In this document: positions 9,561 through 16,265 of the stretch, one piece after another
How the letters are laid out: every line of letters begins with the position of its first letter
Position numbering within the stretch: position 1 is the first letter of the stretch
Origin: Raineyella sp964402325
GTDB lineage: Bacteria; Actinomycetota; Actinomycetes; Propionibacteriales; Propionibacteriaceae
Direction of reading: 5' to 3'
Length of the DNA stretch: 33,389 nucleotides
Assembly (NCBI GenBank): GCA_964402325.1
Contig: CAYOBI010000026.1
Location: 1-33,389, forward strand
Translations under genes and position numbers: made by a program
Notes under the pieces: generated by a model
Told to the model about the DNA's origin: nothing
The model's database searches: none
The model's input: the letters and a program-made list of their open reading frames with translations, nothing else

Positions 9561-11045
9561 TCAGACCTGCTCGGCCTTCTGCCGGATCCGGGTGGTCAGC
9601 TCGGTGACCTGGGTGTAGACCTCGCGCCGCTCGGAGAGCAGCTGGCGGATCTTGCGCTCCGCGTGCATCACGGTGGTGTGGTCGCGGCCGCCGAATTGCT
9701 GGCCGATCTTCGGCAGCGACAGCTCGGTGAGCTCCCGGCACAGGTACATGGCGATCTGGCGGGCGGTGGCGATGTTCTGCGTACGGGAGGTGCTGCACAG
9801 CTCGTCGACCGTCATGTTGAAGTAGGACGCCGTCTGGGCCATGATCAGGCCCGAGGTGATCTCCGAGCCGTTGCCGACCGGGATCAGGTCCTGCAGCACC
9901 ACCTGGGCCAGCGGCAGGTCGACCGGTTCCCCGTTCAGCGAGGCGAACGCCGCGACCCGGATCAGTGCCCCCTCGAGCTCACGGATGTTGGTCTGGATCC
10001 GTTCCGCGATGAACTGCAGCACCTGCGGGTCGACCGCGAGGCGTTCCTGCTCCGCCTTCTTGTAGAGGATGGCGATCCGGGTCTCCAGGTCGGGCGCGTG
10101 CACGTCGGCGATCAGGCCGGACTGGAACCGGGACCGCAGCCGCGGCTCGAGCGCCTCCAGCAGCTTCGGCGGCCGGTCGGAGGTCATCACGATCTGCTTC
10201 TCGGCGTTCTGCAGCGTGTTGAAGGTGTGGAAGAACTCCTCCTGGGTCTGGATCTTCCCCTCGAGGAACTGGATGTCGTCGATCAGCAGCACGTCGACCT
10301 CGCGGTAGCGACGCCGGAACTCGACGGTGTTGTTCTCCGAGATCGCGTTGATGAACTCGTTGGTGAGCTCCTCGGTGGAGACGTAGCGCACCCGCGCGTC
10401 CGGGTAGAGGTGCAGCACGTAGTGGCCGACGGCGTGCATCAGGTGGGTCTTGCCCAGCCCGGAACCGCCGTAGATGACCAGCGGGTTGAACACCTTGCCC
10501 GGGGTCTCGGCGGCCGCCCGGGCCGCCGCGTTGGCCAGCCGGTTGGACGGGCCGATGATGAAGTTGTCGAAGGTGTACTGCGGGTTGAGCCGGCTGCTCT
10601 CCAGGACCTGGCCGTTGAGGTTGCCGTCACGGCTGGTCTGCGGGTTGGGCCGGGGCACGAACGGGCCGACCCGACCGCCGGCGTCGACGTCCTCGTTCGA
10701 CCACTCGTCGTCGAGGTCTTCGTCGGTCGTCGACTCGGGTGCCTCCAGCGGCAGCTCGGCGAGGTCGAGGGCGATGTCCGGGTCGACCGTGACGGCGAGC
10801 CGGGTCATGTGCCGGAAGCAGTCCGAGAGCGCCTCCTCGATCCCGGGGCGCAGCCGGTTCTCCAGCTGGTCACGCGTGTACTCGTTGGGGACGGCCACCA
10901 TCACGGTGTTCTGGACCACGGTCAGCGGCTTCGTGTTGCGCAGCAGGCCACGGTGTCGCGCGCCGGAGTGCTTCACGATGTACGCCCATGCCTCGGGCAG
11001 CTGGTCAGTGGTGAACCGCGGGTGTTCGGGGGTGGTCCCAGTCAC
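9561..11045 (-). CDS. dnaA: Chromosomal replication initiator protein DnaA
   Basis: DnaA (494 residues) is the AAA+ ATPase that binds DnaA boxes and opens oriC. Domain I starts at the N-terminus (LPEAWAYIVKHSG), then a short acidic linker (domain II, near residues 100-135). Domain III has Walker A GGSGLGKTHL with K199 and Walker B LLIDDIQFLEGK with D256-D257. Domain IV has the DNA-binding signature GGRDHTTVMHAERKI near the C-terminus. It is shorter than Streptomyces DnaA, which has a long domain II. The GTG at 11043-11045 is preceded by AGGAAGG (11058-11052) at a 6-nt spacing. The frame stays open for another 60 codons upstream, but these overlap the promoter and leader and are not DnaA-like. 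Confidence 0.97.
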   Translation of the reverse strand: MTGTTPEHPRFTTDQLPEAWAYIVKHSGARHRGLLRNTKPLTVVQNTVMVAVPNEYTRDQLENRLRPGIEEALSDCFRHMTRLAVTVDPDIALDLAELPLEAPESTTDEDLDDEWSNEDVDAGGRVGPFVPRPNPQTSRDGNLNGQVLESSRLNPQYTFDNFIIGPSNRLANAAARAAAETPGKVFNPLVIYGGSGLGKTHLMHAVGHYVLHLYPDARVRYVSTEELTNEFINAISENNTVEFRRRYREVDVLLIDDIQFLEGKIQTQEEFFHTFNTLQNAEKQIVMTSDRPPKLLEALEPRLRSRFQSGLIADVHAPDLETRIAILYKKAEQERLAVDPQVLQFIAERIQTNIRELEGALIRVAAFASLNGEPVDLPLAQVVLQDLIPVGNGSEITSGLIMAQTASYFNMTVDELCSTSRTQNIATARQIAMYLCRELTELSLPKIGQQFGGRDHTTVMHAERKIRQLLSERREVYTQVTELTTRIRQKAEQV

Positions 11046-11199
11046 GCGTGCCCTTCCTGTCCTCGATGCGGTCCTGCAGGCGCCGCATCCACACATCTTT
11101 CCACAGGTGTGGAAAACAGACCTCGCCCCTCGTGGCGGGTGCCACGGGGGGTGCTCCAGGGGGACAAGTGTGCGGTTGTCGGCGGTGGCCGGAGGGCCG

Positions 11200-11228
11200 A
11201 GGCTACTCGGCCCGTCCGACCCGTGCAA
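11200..11228 (-). promoter_or_regulatory. dnaA: Candidate dnaA promoter
   Basis: On the minus strand TTGCAC (11228-11223) and TAGCCT (11205-11200) are separated by exactly 17 nt. Transcription would begin near 11193, giving a leader of roughly 150 nt that contains the inverted pair of DnaA-box-like sequences. The leader length is inferred. Confidence 0.55.
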
Positions 11229-11331
11229 CATCGTTCGAGAGTTCTCACCGGCTGGTCGGCGTGTCGAGTGGACAAGGTCGGCAAGCAGGATTCTTGCACC
11301 GGCCGGTGCGTGCCGCCACCGGTTCGTGGAA

Positions 11332-11360
11332 TTGCCTTTGTCGGCCCCTCCGCGTACCGT
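11332..11360 (+). promoter_or_regulatory. rpmH: Candidate rpmH promoter
   Basis: TTGCCT (11332-11337) and TACCGT (11355-11360) are separated by 17 nt, about 80 bp upstream of the rpmH GTG. This would drive the rpmH-rnpA-yidD-yidC group. Motif match only. Confidence 0.5.
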
Positions 11361-11440
11361 GGACCGGTCACCACCGTGGTGTCCGTACGCGTATCGGCCC
11401 CTCGGTACGTCCTGTCGAATTCAGTCCTTGGGAGATATTC

Positions 11441-11578
11441 GTGAGCAAGCGCACCTACCAGCCGAGCAACCGGCGTCGGGCCCGTACCCACGGCTTCCGC
11501 ACCAAGATGCGGACCCGTGCCGGTCGCGCCACCATCGCCCGTCGTCGCGCCAAGGGTCGCGAGAAGCTCTCCGCCTGA
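11441..11578 (+). CDS. rpmH: 50S ribosomal protein L34
   Basis: L34 is a 45-residue, very basic protein of the large ribosomal subunit. The sequence starts VSKRTYQPSNRRRARTHGF and ends KGREKLSA, matching the family along its whole length. The GTG start is preceded by GGGAG (11430-11434) at a suitable spacing. It is the first gene on the rightward side of the origin and sits 23 bp before rnpA, the usual pairing. Confidence 0.97.
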   Translation: MSKRTYQPSNRRRARTHGFRTKMRTRAGRATIARRRAKGREKLSA

Positions 11579-11601
11579 GCGTACGACGATCTGTCGCACG
11601 G

Positions 11602-11940
11602 ATGTTGCCCAACGGCGCTCGAATGCGCTCGTCCGATGAGTTCCGGCTCACGGTGCGCCGTGGGGTCCGTGCGGCCAGGCCGAGTGTCGTGGTCCATGCG
11701 CGCCTCGGCGACAGCCCGCCTGCCCAGGTGGGCTTCGTCGTATCCAAGGCGGTGGGGAACGCGGTGACCCGGAACCGTACGAAGCGACGCCTCCGCCACC
11801 TGGCCGCCGAACGGCTGGCCGGGTTGCCGGTGACCGCACGGGTCGTCGTCCGGGCGCTGCCGGCGGCGTCGGCCTCGCCGGAGCGCCTCGCCGAGGACTT
11901 CACGGTGGCCTGGGACCGTGCCCTCGCCCGGACGCACTGA
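11602..11940 (+). CDS. rnpA: Ribonuclease P protein component
   Basis: RnpA (112 residues) is the protein cofactor of RNase P, which matures tRNA 5' ends together with the RNA subunit encoded elsewhere. Landmarks are the N-terminal LPNGARMRSSDEFRLTVRRG, the central GFVVSKAVGNAV and the RNR motif RNRTKRRLRHL that contacts the RNA. Length is typical. The ATG at 11602 corresponds to the usual family start just before the Leu-Pro. A later ATG (11623) would remove only seven residues and is an alternative. It ends 10 bp before yidD. Confidence 0.94.
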   Translation: MLPNGARMRSSDEFRLTVRRGVRAARPSVVVHARLGDSPPAQVGFVVSKAVGNAVTRNRTKRRLRHLAAERLAGLPVTARVVVRALPAASASPERLAEDFTVAWDRALARTH

Positions 11941-11950
11941 AGGGCCGGGG

Positions 11951-12286
11951 ATGAAGTACCTGCTGATCGGCTTGCTGAAGTTCTACCGGGCCGTGATCAG
12001 TCCGCTCTACGGGCCTGTCTGTCGTTATTACCCGTCCTGTTCCGCGTACGCCCTGGAGGCCGTGCAGGTGCACGGGGCGTTCAAGGGCAGCTGGTTGGCC
12101 GCCCGGCGCCTGGGGAGTTGCCACCCGTGGGCCGCCGGTGGCTACGATCCCGTACCGGGAACACCTGCAGCCGAGGAGTGGGCCGAGGAACAGGCGGCGA
12201 AGGCCCGCCAGGCCGCCGACGGTCTCCACTACGAGCCGGGCCCGACGTCCGGCCCCGATGATTTGTCCACCCGCTCGACGTCGTAG
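11951..12286 (+). CDS. yidD: Membrane protein insertion efficiency factor YidD
   Basis: YidD is a small membrane-associated protein that assists insertion of proteins through YidC. The 111-residue sequence starts MKYLLIGLLKFYRAVISPLY with an amphipathic/hydrophobic N-terminus. It has the family cysteine signature CRYYPSCSAYALEA, then HGAFKGSWLAARRL and CHPWAAGGYDPVP. The C-terminal 35 residues are a polar extension without conserved features. A GGGG stretch lies just upstream of the ATG. It stands 10 bp after rnpA and 14 bp before yidC, the standard order. Confidence 0.95.
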   Translation: MKYLLIGLLKFYRAVISPLYGPVCRYYPSCSAYALEAVQVHGAFKGSWLAARRLGSCHPWAAGGYDPVPGTPAAEEWAEEQAAKARQAADGLHYEPGPTSGPDDLSTRSTS

Positions 12287-12300
12287 AGGTCTGCACCGAT

Positions 12301-13371
12301 ATGGATCTGCTCCAGCCGCTCCTGGTCCCGCTCGCCGGGATCAATGATTTCTTCAGCGCCCTTGCCCAGCCGCTCTACTGGGTGGTGTCCGGCATCATGG
12401 TCGGTTTCCACTGGCTGCTGGCGCCGATCTTCGGTGCAGGGAGCGGCGCCGCCTGGGGCCTGTCGATCGTGTTGCTGACCGTGACGGTCCGTGCCGCGAT
12501 GATCCCGCTGTTCGTCAAGCAGATCAACAGCACCCGCGGCATGCAGGAGCTGCAGCCCAAGCTGCAGGAGCTGCAGAAGAAGTACGCGGATGACCGGGAC
12601 CGTCTCGGCCAGGAGACGATGAAGCTCTACAAGGACGAGGGCGTCAACCCGATGGCCTCCTGCCTGCCCCTGCTGATCCAGATGCCGTTCTTCCTGTCCC
12701 TCTACCGGGTGATCGACGGCGCCGCACGTGGCCAGGCGCGCGGATCCTGGCTGGCCGGGCCGGAGCACCAGCAGCTTCTCGACTCCCTGACGCACGCGAC
12801 GATCTTCGGTGTCCCGCTGTCCGGTCGGTTCTGGCCCTTCGAGAACGGGTTCGGCGGCGTCCAGGTCCTCACCGCGATCATGACGATCATCATGGTCGTC
12901 GCGCAGTTCTTCACCTCGCGCCAGATGTACACCCGCAACATGTCGCCGCAGGCGATGACCGGGCCGATGGCGCAGCAGCAGAAGATGATGGTGTACCTCT
13001 TCCCGGCGATGTACATCTTCTTCGGCACCACGATCCCGATGGGTGTGCTGATCTATCTGCTCACGACGACGGTGTGGTCGTTCGGCCAGCAGGAATGGAT
13101 CATCCGCAACAACCCCTCCCCCGGCACGCCGGCCTACCTGGACTGGGAGGAGCGGATCCGCGCCAAGGGTCTGAACCCCCGCAAGGTGCGCCCCGGCGAC
13201 AAGCTCACCCGCGCCAGGATCGCCGAGCTGAAGGCGGAGGAGGCCGCCGAGGTGGCGGAGCAGCAGACCGCGTCGCCGAAGAAGGAGAAGCGGACGCCGC
13301 CGCCCTCGGCCGCCGCCCGGCACCAGCCGACCCAGACCAGCCGGGCCAAGCGCGGCAACAAGAAGAAGTAG
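12301..13371 (+). CDS. yidC: Membrane protein insertase YidC/Oxa1
   Basis: YidC (356 residues) inserts and folds inner-membrane proteins, alone or with SecYEG. It starts with a hydrophobic segment (residues 20-45). The second span contains the functional arginine R64 in VTVRAAMIPLFVKQ. A charged cytoplasmic hairpin, with coiled-coil character, follows (LQPKLQELQKKYADDRDRL). Then come the conserved GVNPMASCLPLLIQMPFF and further spans near residues 180-210 and 230-265. It lacks the large periplasmic domain of proteobacterial YidC, as expected for Gram-positives. The C-terminus is long, basic and ends RAKRGNKKK, which suits ribosome contact. It is part of the rpmH-rnpA-yidD run. Confidence 0.96.
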   Translation: MDLLQPLLVPLAGINDFFSALAQPLYWVVSGIMVGFHWLLAPIFGAGSGAAWGLSIVLLTVTVRAAMIPLFVKQINSTRGMQELQPKLQELQKKYADDRDRLGQETMKLYKDEGVNPMASCLPLLIQMPFFLSLYRVIDGAARGQARGSWLAGPEHQQLLDSLTHATIFGVPLSGRFWPFENGFGGVQVLTAIMTIIMVVAQFFTSRQMYTRNMSPQAMTGPMAQQQKMMVYLFPAMYIFFGTTIPMGVLIYLLTTTVWSFGQQEWIIRNNPSPGTPAYLDWEERIRAKGLNPRKVRPGDKLTRARIAELKAEEAAEVAEQQTASPKKEKRTPPPSAAARHQPTQTSRAKRGNKKK

Positions 13372-13452
13372 GTCGTACCCGCGCGCCGGGCCCGAGGGGT
13401 CCGGCGGCGTACGCACCCCTGGTTCTCACCGTTCCCCTCGAGGAGTTTCCCC

Positions 13453-14127
13453 ATGACCGATACGGATGTCAGCGCCGAGACCGTGGACCCGTCGCCGGAG
13501 GTCGCCGGCGGCCCCGCCGACGACGAGCTGGACCCGCAGGACCCTGACACGACGGACGACACCGAGTCCGATTCCGACGACACCGGCTCCGACGACACCG
13601 ACGCGGACGATGACGACGCGGACGGTGGCGACGCGGACGGTGGCGACGACGACGAGGAAGACGAGCCGGACGGGCCCCTCGACGTCGAGGGCGAGGTCGC
13701 GGCCGACTACCTGGAGGAGCTGCTCGACATCGCCGACGAGGACGGGGACATCGACACCTTCGTCGAGTCCGGCCGGGCCCACGTGTCGATCATCACCGAC
13801 AGCGACACCCTGATCGGCCGCAACGGCGAGGTGCTCGAGGCGCTCCAGGAACTGGCCCGGCTGGCCGTGCTGGTCGAGACCGGCCACCGCAGCCGCCTCA
13901 TGCTCGACATCGGTGGGCACCGCGACCGCCGCCGTCGGGAGCTCCAGGAGATGGCCGCCGACGCCATCGACGAGGTCAAGGAGACCGGCGAATCGGTCCG
14001 CCTGGCCCCGATGAACCCGTTCGAGCGCAAGATCGTCCACGACGCCGTGGCCGCCGCCGGACTGTTCTCCGAATCGGAGGGTGAGGAGCCCAACCGTCGG
14101 GTCGTGGTGATGGCCTCCGAGGACTGA
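13453..14127 (+). CDS. jag: Jag/KhpB KH-R3H RNA-binding protein
   Basis: The C-terminal part is a type II KH domain with LIGRNGEVLEALQELARL (near residues 119-136) followed by an R3H domain ending APMNPFERKIVHDAVAAA, which has the defining Arg-x3-His (RKIVH). Such proteins (Jag, KhpB, EloR) bind RNA and influence cell elongation and division in Firmicutes; the actinobacterial role is less clear. The N-terminal 80 residues are an extreme Asp/Glu-rich low-complexity tail with repeated Asp-Ala-Asp-Gly-Gly units. It lacks the Jag-N domain. GAGGAG lies about 10 nt before the ATG. It ends 4 bp before rsmG. Confidence 0.93.
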   Translation: MTDTDVSAETVDPSPEVAGGPADDELDPQDPDTTDDTESDSDDTGSDDTDADDDDADGGDADGGDDDEEDEPDGPLDVEGEVAADYLEELLDIADEDGDIDTFVESGRAHVSIITDSDTLIGRNGEVLEALQELARLAVLVETGHRSRLMLDIGGHRDRRRRELQEMAADAIDEVKETGESVRLAPMNPFERKIVHDAVAAAGLFSESEGEEPNRRVVVMASED

Positions 14128-14131
14128 TCGA

Positions 14132-14806
14132 ATGTCCCAGACGATGCCGCCCGGCGACGCCCAGGTCGAGTTTCCCGACCCGGACATCGTCCGGGCGGTC
14201 TTCGGTCCCCAGGAACCGGTGATCCGCGCGTACGCCGACATCCTCGCCACCCGCGGGATCGAGTGGGGGCTGATGGGCCCCCGGGAGACGCCCCGACTGT
14301 GGGAGCGCCACCTCTTCAACTGCGCCGCGATGATGGGTCTCCTCCCCCACGGTTGCACGGTCGCCGACGTCGGGTCAGGTGCCGGGTTGCCGGGTCTGGT
14401 GCTCGCCATCGGCCGCCCGGACATCCGGGTCAGCCTGATCGAGCCGCTGCAGCGCCGGGTGAACTTCCTCGACCTCGCCGTCGCCGAACTGGACCTGGCT
14501 GAACGCGTCGAGGTGCTGCACGGTCGGGCCGAGGACTTCGACCCGGGCGTCGGGTTCGACGTGGTGACGTCGCGGGCCGTCGGTGCGTTGACCAAGTTGG
14601 TCGGCTGGTGCCTCCCGCTGGTCCGTGAGGGCGGGACGAACGGCGGCGGCGAGATCCTCGCCCTGAAGGGTGCCGGCGCCGACGCCGAGGTGGCGAAGGC
14701 GGCCAAGGAGCTGCGCAAGGCACGGCTGACCGCCGACGTCCTGAGCGTACGCGCCGACCCCCGCACCGAGCCGACCACCGTGGTCAGGCTCCGGCGCACT
14801 GCCTGA
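14132..14806 (+). CDS. rsmG: 16S rRNA (guanine-N7) methyltransferase RsmG
   Basis: RsmG (GidB; 224 residues) methylates N7 of G527 (E. coli numbering) in 16S rRNA using S-adenosylmethionine. Loss gives low-level streptomycin resistance in several bacteria. The SAM-binding motif is VADVGSGAGLPGLVLAIGRP from about residue 77, followed by the acidic loop VSLIEPLQRRVNFL. Further family motifs are VTSRAVGALTKLVGWCLPLV and GEILALKGAGADAEV. The upstream landmark is MGPRETPRLWERHLFNC. The ATG is 4 bp after the jag stop, so the two are co-transcribed. Confidence 0.95.
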   Translation: MSQTMPPGDAQVEFPDPDIVRAVFGPQEPVIRAYADILATRGIEWGLMGPRETPRLWERHLFNCAAMMGLLPHGCTVADVGSGAGLPGLVLAIGRPDIRVSLIEPLQRRVNFLDLAVAELDLAERVEVLHGRAEDFDPGVGFDVVTSRAVGALTKLVGWCLPLVREGGTNGGGEILALKGAGADAEVAKAAKELRKARLTADVLSVRADPRTEPTTVVRLRRTA

Positions 14807-15022
14807 CCACCTGCGGCGGCGCTCCGACCTGCCTGGGTATCTCCGGTCACGTTCGGCGGTTCGTCAGGAGCCGTTCTGAGCGAAGTGATGCTGCCACCGC
14901 GGGTGGCCTGCGGCACGCACTCGGTTGAGATCGTCTGACACAGAACGGCAGATCGCCGTTGCCCGGGCCCTTGTGAGCCCGCTCCCCATCCCGTCGGCCG
15001 GATGGGTGGGCGGCTCGGGGAG

Positions 15023-15060
15023 CGGGAGGCGGATGTTTCACGGGAAACATCCGCCTCCCG
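15023..15060. repeat. Long inverted repeat with degenerate parS core
   Basis: The arms (15023-15039 and 15044-15060) are perfect 17-base complements. The centre reads TGTTTCACGGGAAACA (15034-15049), one base different from the parS consensus TGTTTCACGTGAAACA. It could be a weak ParB site, a hairpin terminator for rsmG, or both. No T-run follows on either side. Confidence 0.7.
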
Positions 15061-15106
15061 GCCGTCCGAGTGTCAGCCATGGGCGCGGTCATCGAGGGGT
15101 GATCAA

Positions 15107-15152
15107 GCTCTATCGCATTATCTAGTCAAATAGCTAGAAATGCTGATAGAGC
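15107..15152. repeat. AT-rich bulged hairpin upstream of parA
   Basis: Three consecutive paired segments make an 18-bp stem: GCTCTATC/GATAGAGC, GCATT/AATGC and TCTAG/CTAGA. An unpaired A (15120) and an unpaired T (15144) form single bulges. The loop is TCAAATAG (15126-15133). The structure lies in unusually AT-rich DNA for this chromosome. Function unknown: candidates are an operator, a small structured RNA or a DNA cruciform. Confidence 0.65.
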
Positions 15153-15204
15153 GCGATGAACATGTCCTGGCGCATCCGTTCGCGTCGATGTTCTGCAGTG
15201 CGCG

Positions 15205-15283
15205 CGTGATGACGTGCATGAATCACGTCGGTGTGATTTCATGGATGTCACACGCTGACCGGTTCGCTGAATTGTCTGAACCG
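15205..15283. promoter_or_regulatory. Three successive dyads, putative operators upstream of parAB
   Basis: Dyad 1 is CGTGAT-N11-ATCACG (15205-15227), dyad 2 GTGTGA-N11-TCACAC (15231-15253), dyad 3 CGGTTC-N12-GAACCG (15260-15283). Dyads 1 and 2 share arm length and spacing, and their centres are 26 bp apart. They end 55 bp before the parA ATG, a usual place for repressor or activator binding. The binding protein is not known. Confidence 0.5.
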
Positions 15284-15338
15284 TGGATCAGGATGAAGCC
15301 CGGAAGCTTCCTCGCCGGCCGTGAAAGGTCCAACACAC

Positions 15339-16265
15339 ATGGCTCTTCTGAAGCGTCACGCTGCGACCCCCAAGGGGCCGAAGCGTGCCCTCTACGAGAT
15401 GGACGAGACCCCTGCGGTCGAGTCCCCGGACGATCTGGACGGTGTTTCACGTGAAACACGGACTCCACTCCCCCGCCCGCCGGCACCGCGGATCATCGCG
15501 GTGGTCAACCAGAAGGGTGGTGTCGGCAAGACCACGACGGCGGTCAATCTGGCCGCGGGCCTGGGTTTCGGTGGACTGAACGTGCTCCTGATCGACCTTG
15601 ATCCGCAGGGCAACGCCTCTACCGCTGTCGGGGGGGAACACCGTAACGGCGAGCCCGGCACCTACGAGGTGCTGATCGACCAGGAAGCCATCGCCGACCA
15701 CGCCCAGCCGTCGCCCGAGGCGCCGAACCTCACGGTGCTGGTGGCCACGATGGACCTCGCCGGCGCCGAGATCGAGCTCGTCTCGGTTGTTTCACGTGAA
15801 ACACGCCTCAAGCGGGCCGTCGACGCGTACGTCGCAGACCATGACGTCGACTACGTGATCATCGACTGTCCCCCGTCGCTGGGCATCCTCACGGTGAACG
15901 CCTTCGTCGCGGCCGAGGAACTCCTCATCCCGATCCAGTGTGAGTACTACGCCCTCGAGGGTCTTTCCCAGCTACAGCGCTCGATCGCGATGGTCCAGGC
16001 CAACATCAACCCCTCACTGGCCCTGCGCACCGTGATCCTCACGATGTTCGACGGCCGTACGCGACTGTCGTCCGACGTCGCCGGTCAGGTCCGGCAGTAC
16101 TTCCCCCGGGAGACGATGGAAGCAGTCATCCCCCGCTCCGTCCGCATCGCAGAGGCACCCAGCTACGGGCAGACGGTCATCACCTACCAGCCGGCCTCCG
16201 CCGGCGGGCAGGCCTATCTGGAGGCAGCCGAAGAGTTGGCACGACGCGGAGCGGAGCAGCACTGA
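15339..16265 (+). CDS. parA: Chromosome partitioning ATPase ParA (Soj)
   Basis: ParA (308 residues) is a deviant Walker ATPase that dimerises on the nucleoid and positions ParB-origin complexes. The deviant Walker A is KGGVGKTT with K59 and K64; Walker A' is LIDLDPQGNAS and the Walker B region is VDYVIIDCPPSLG. A 50-residue N-terminal extension precedes the ATPase core, as in other actinobacterial ParA. Two perfect parS sites lie within the gene and are read as VSRET (near residues 36 and 151). The ATG at 15339 has GAAAGG (15323-15328) upstream; an in-frame GTG at 15321 would add six residues but has no ribosome-binding site. The stop overlaps the parB start by 1 bp. Confidence 0.95.
   Translation: MALLKRHAATPKGPKRALYEMDETPAVESPDDLDGVSRETRTPLPRPPAPRIIAVVNQKGGVGKTTTAVNLAAGLGFGGLNVLLIDLDPQGNASTAVGGEHRNGEPGTYEVLIDQEAIADHAQPSPEAPNLTVLVATMDLAGAEIELVSVVSRETRLKRAVDAYVADHDVDYVIIDCPPSLGILTVNAFVAAEELLIPIQCEYYALEGLSQLQRSIAMVQANINPSLALRTVILTMFDGRTRLSSDVAGQVRQYFPRETMEAVIPRSVRIAEAPSYGQTVITYQPASAGGQAYLEAAEELARRGAEQH
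15443..15458. promoter_or_regulatory. parS: parS site 1 (perfect consensus)
   Basis: TGTTTCACGTGAAACA matches the 16-bp bacterial parS consensus exactly. It lies in the 5' part of parA and would load ParB clamps for origin segregation. Confidence 0.95.
15788..15803. promoter_or_regulatory. parS: parS site 2 (perfect consensus)
   Basis: A second exact TGTTTCACGTGAAACA, 345 bp from site 1, within parA and in the same reading frame (345 is a multiple of three), so it too encodes Val-Ser-Arg-Glu-Thr. Confidence 0.95.

Larger units (their letters stand above)
11046..11440. other. dnaA-rpmH divergent intergenic region
   Basis: This 395-bp gap holds the leader and promoter of dnaA (minus) and the promoter of rpmH (plus). 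DnaA-box-like 9-mers are GCATCCACA 11085-11093, CTTTCCACA 11097-11105, TTTTCCACA on the minus strand (11116-11108), and TTGTCCACT on the minus strand (11275-11267). The middle two form a perfect inverted pair, TTTCCACA-GG-TGTGGAAA (11098-11115). They lie between the dnaA -10 and its start codon, a place that suits autoregulation by DnaA. No convincing gene is seen here. Confidence 0.75.
14807..15338. other. Structured 532-bp gap between rsmG and parA
   Basis: No convincing gene is seen. From left to right it contains a short dyad AACGGC-N5-GCCGTT (14944-14960), a long inverted repeat with a parS-like core (15023-15060), an AT-rich bulged hairpin (15107-15152), and three operator-like dyads (15205-15227, 15231-15253, 15260-15283). 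The stretch 15100-15300 is clearly lower in GC than the flanking genes. Small open frames here have codon use unlike the neighbours. The parAB promoter must lie in this gap but no unambiguous -35/-10 pair was found. Confidence 0.7.

Noticed and set aside
11046..11231. N-terminal extension of DnaA by about 60 residues
   Set aside because: The extension covers the promoter and leader, is not DnaA-like, and the GTG at 11045 has a good ribosome-binding site.
14847..15125. Small frames on both strands after rsmG
   Set aside because: They lack ribosome-binding sites and recognisable motifs, and they cross the inverted repeat at 15023-15060.
15231..15253. CRP/FNR-type site (TGTGA...TCACA)
   Set aside because: The half-sites are separated by 11 nt, not the 6 nt of the CRP consensus, so it is listed only as an unnamed dyad.
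15140..15454. A 104-codon plus-strand frame starting in the bulged hairpin and running into parA
   Set aside because: No ribosome-binding site, codon use unlike the neighbours, and it overlaps parA in another frame.
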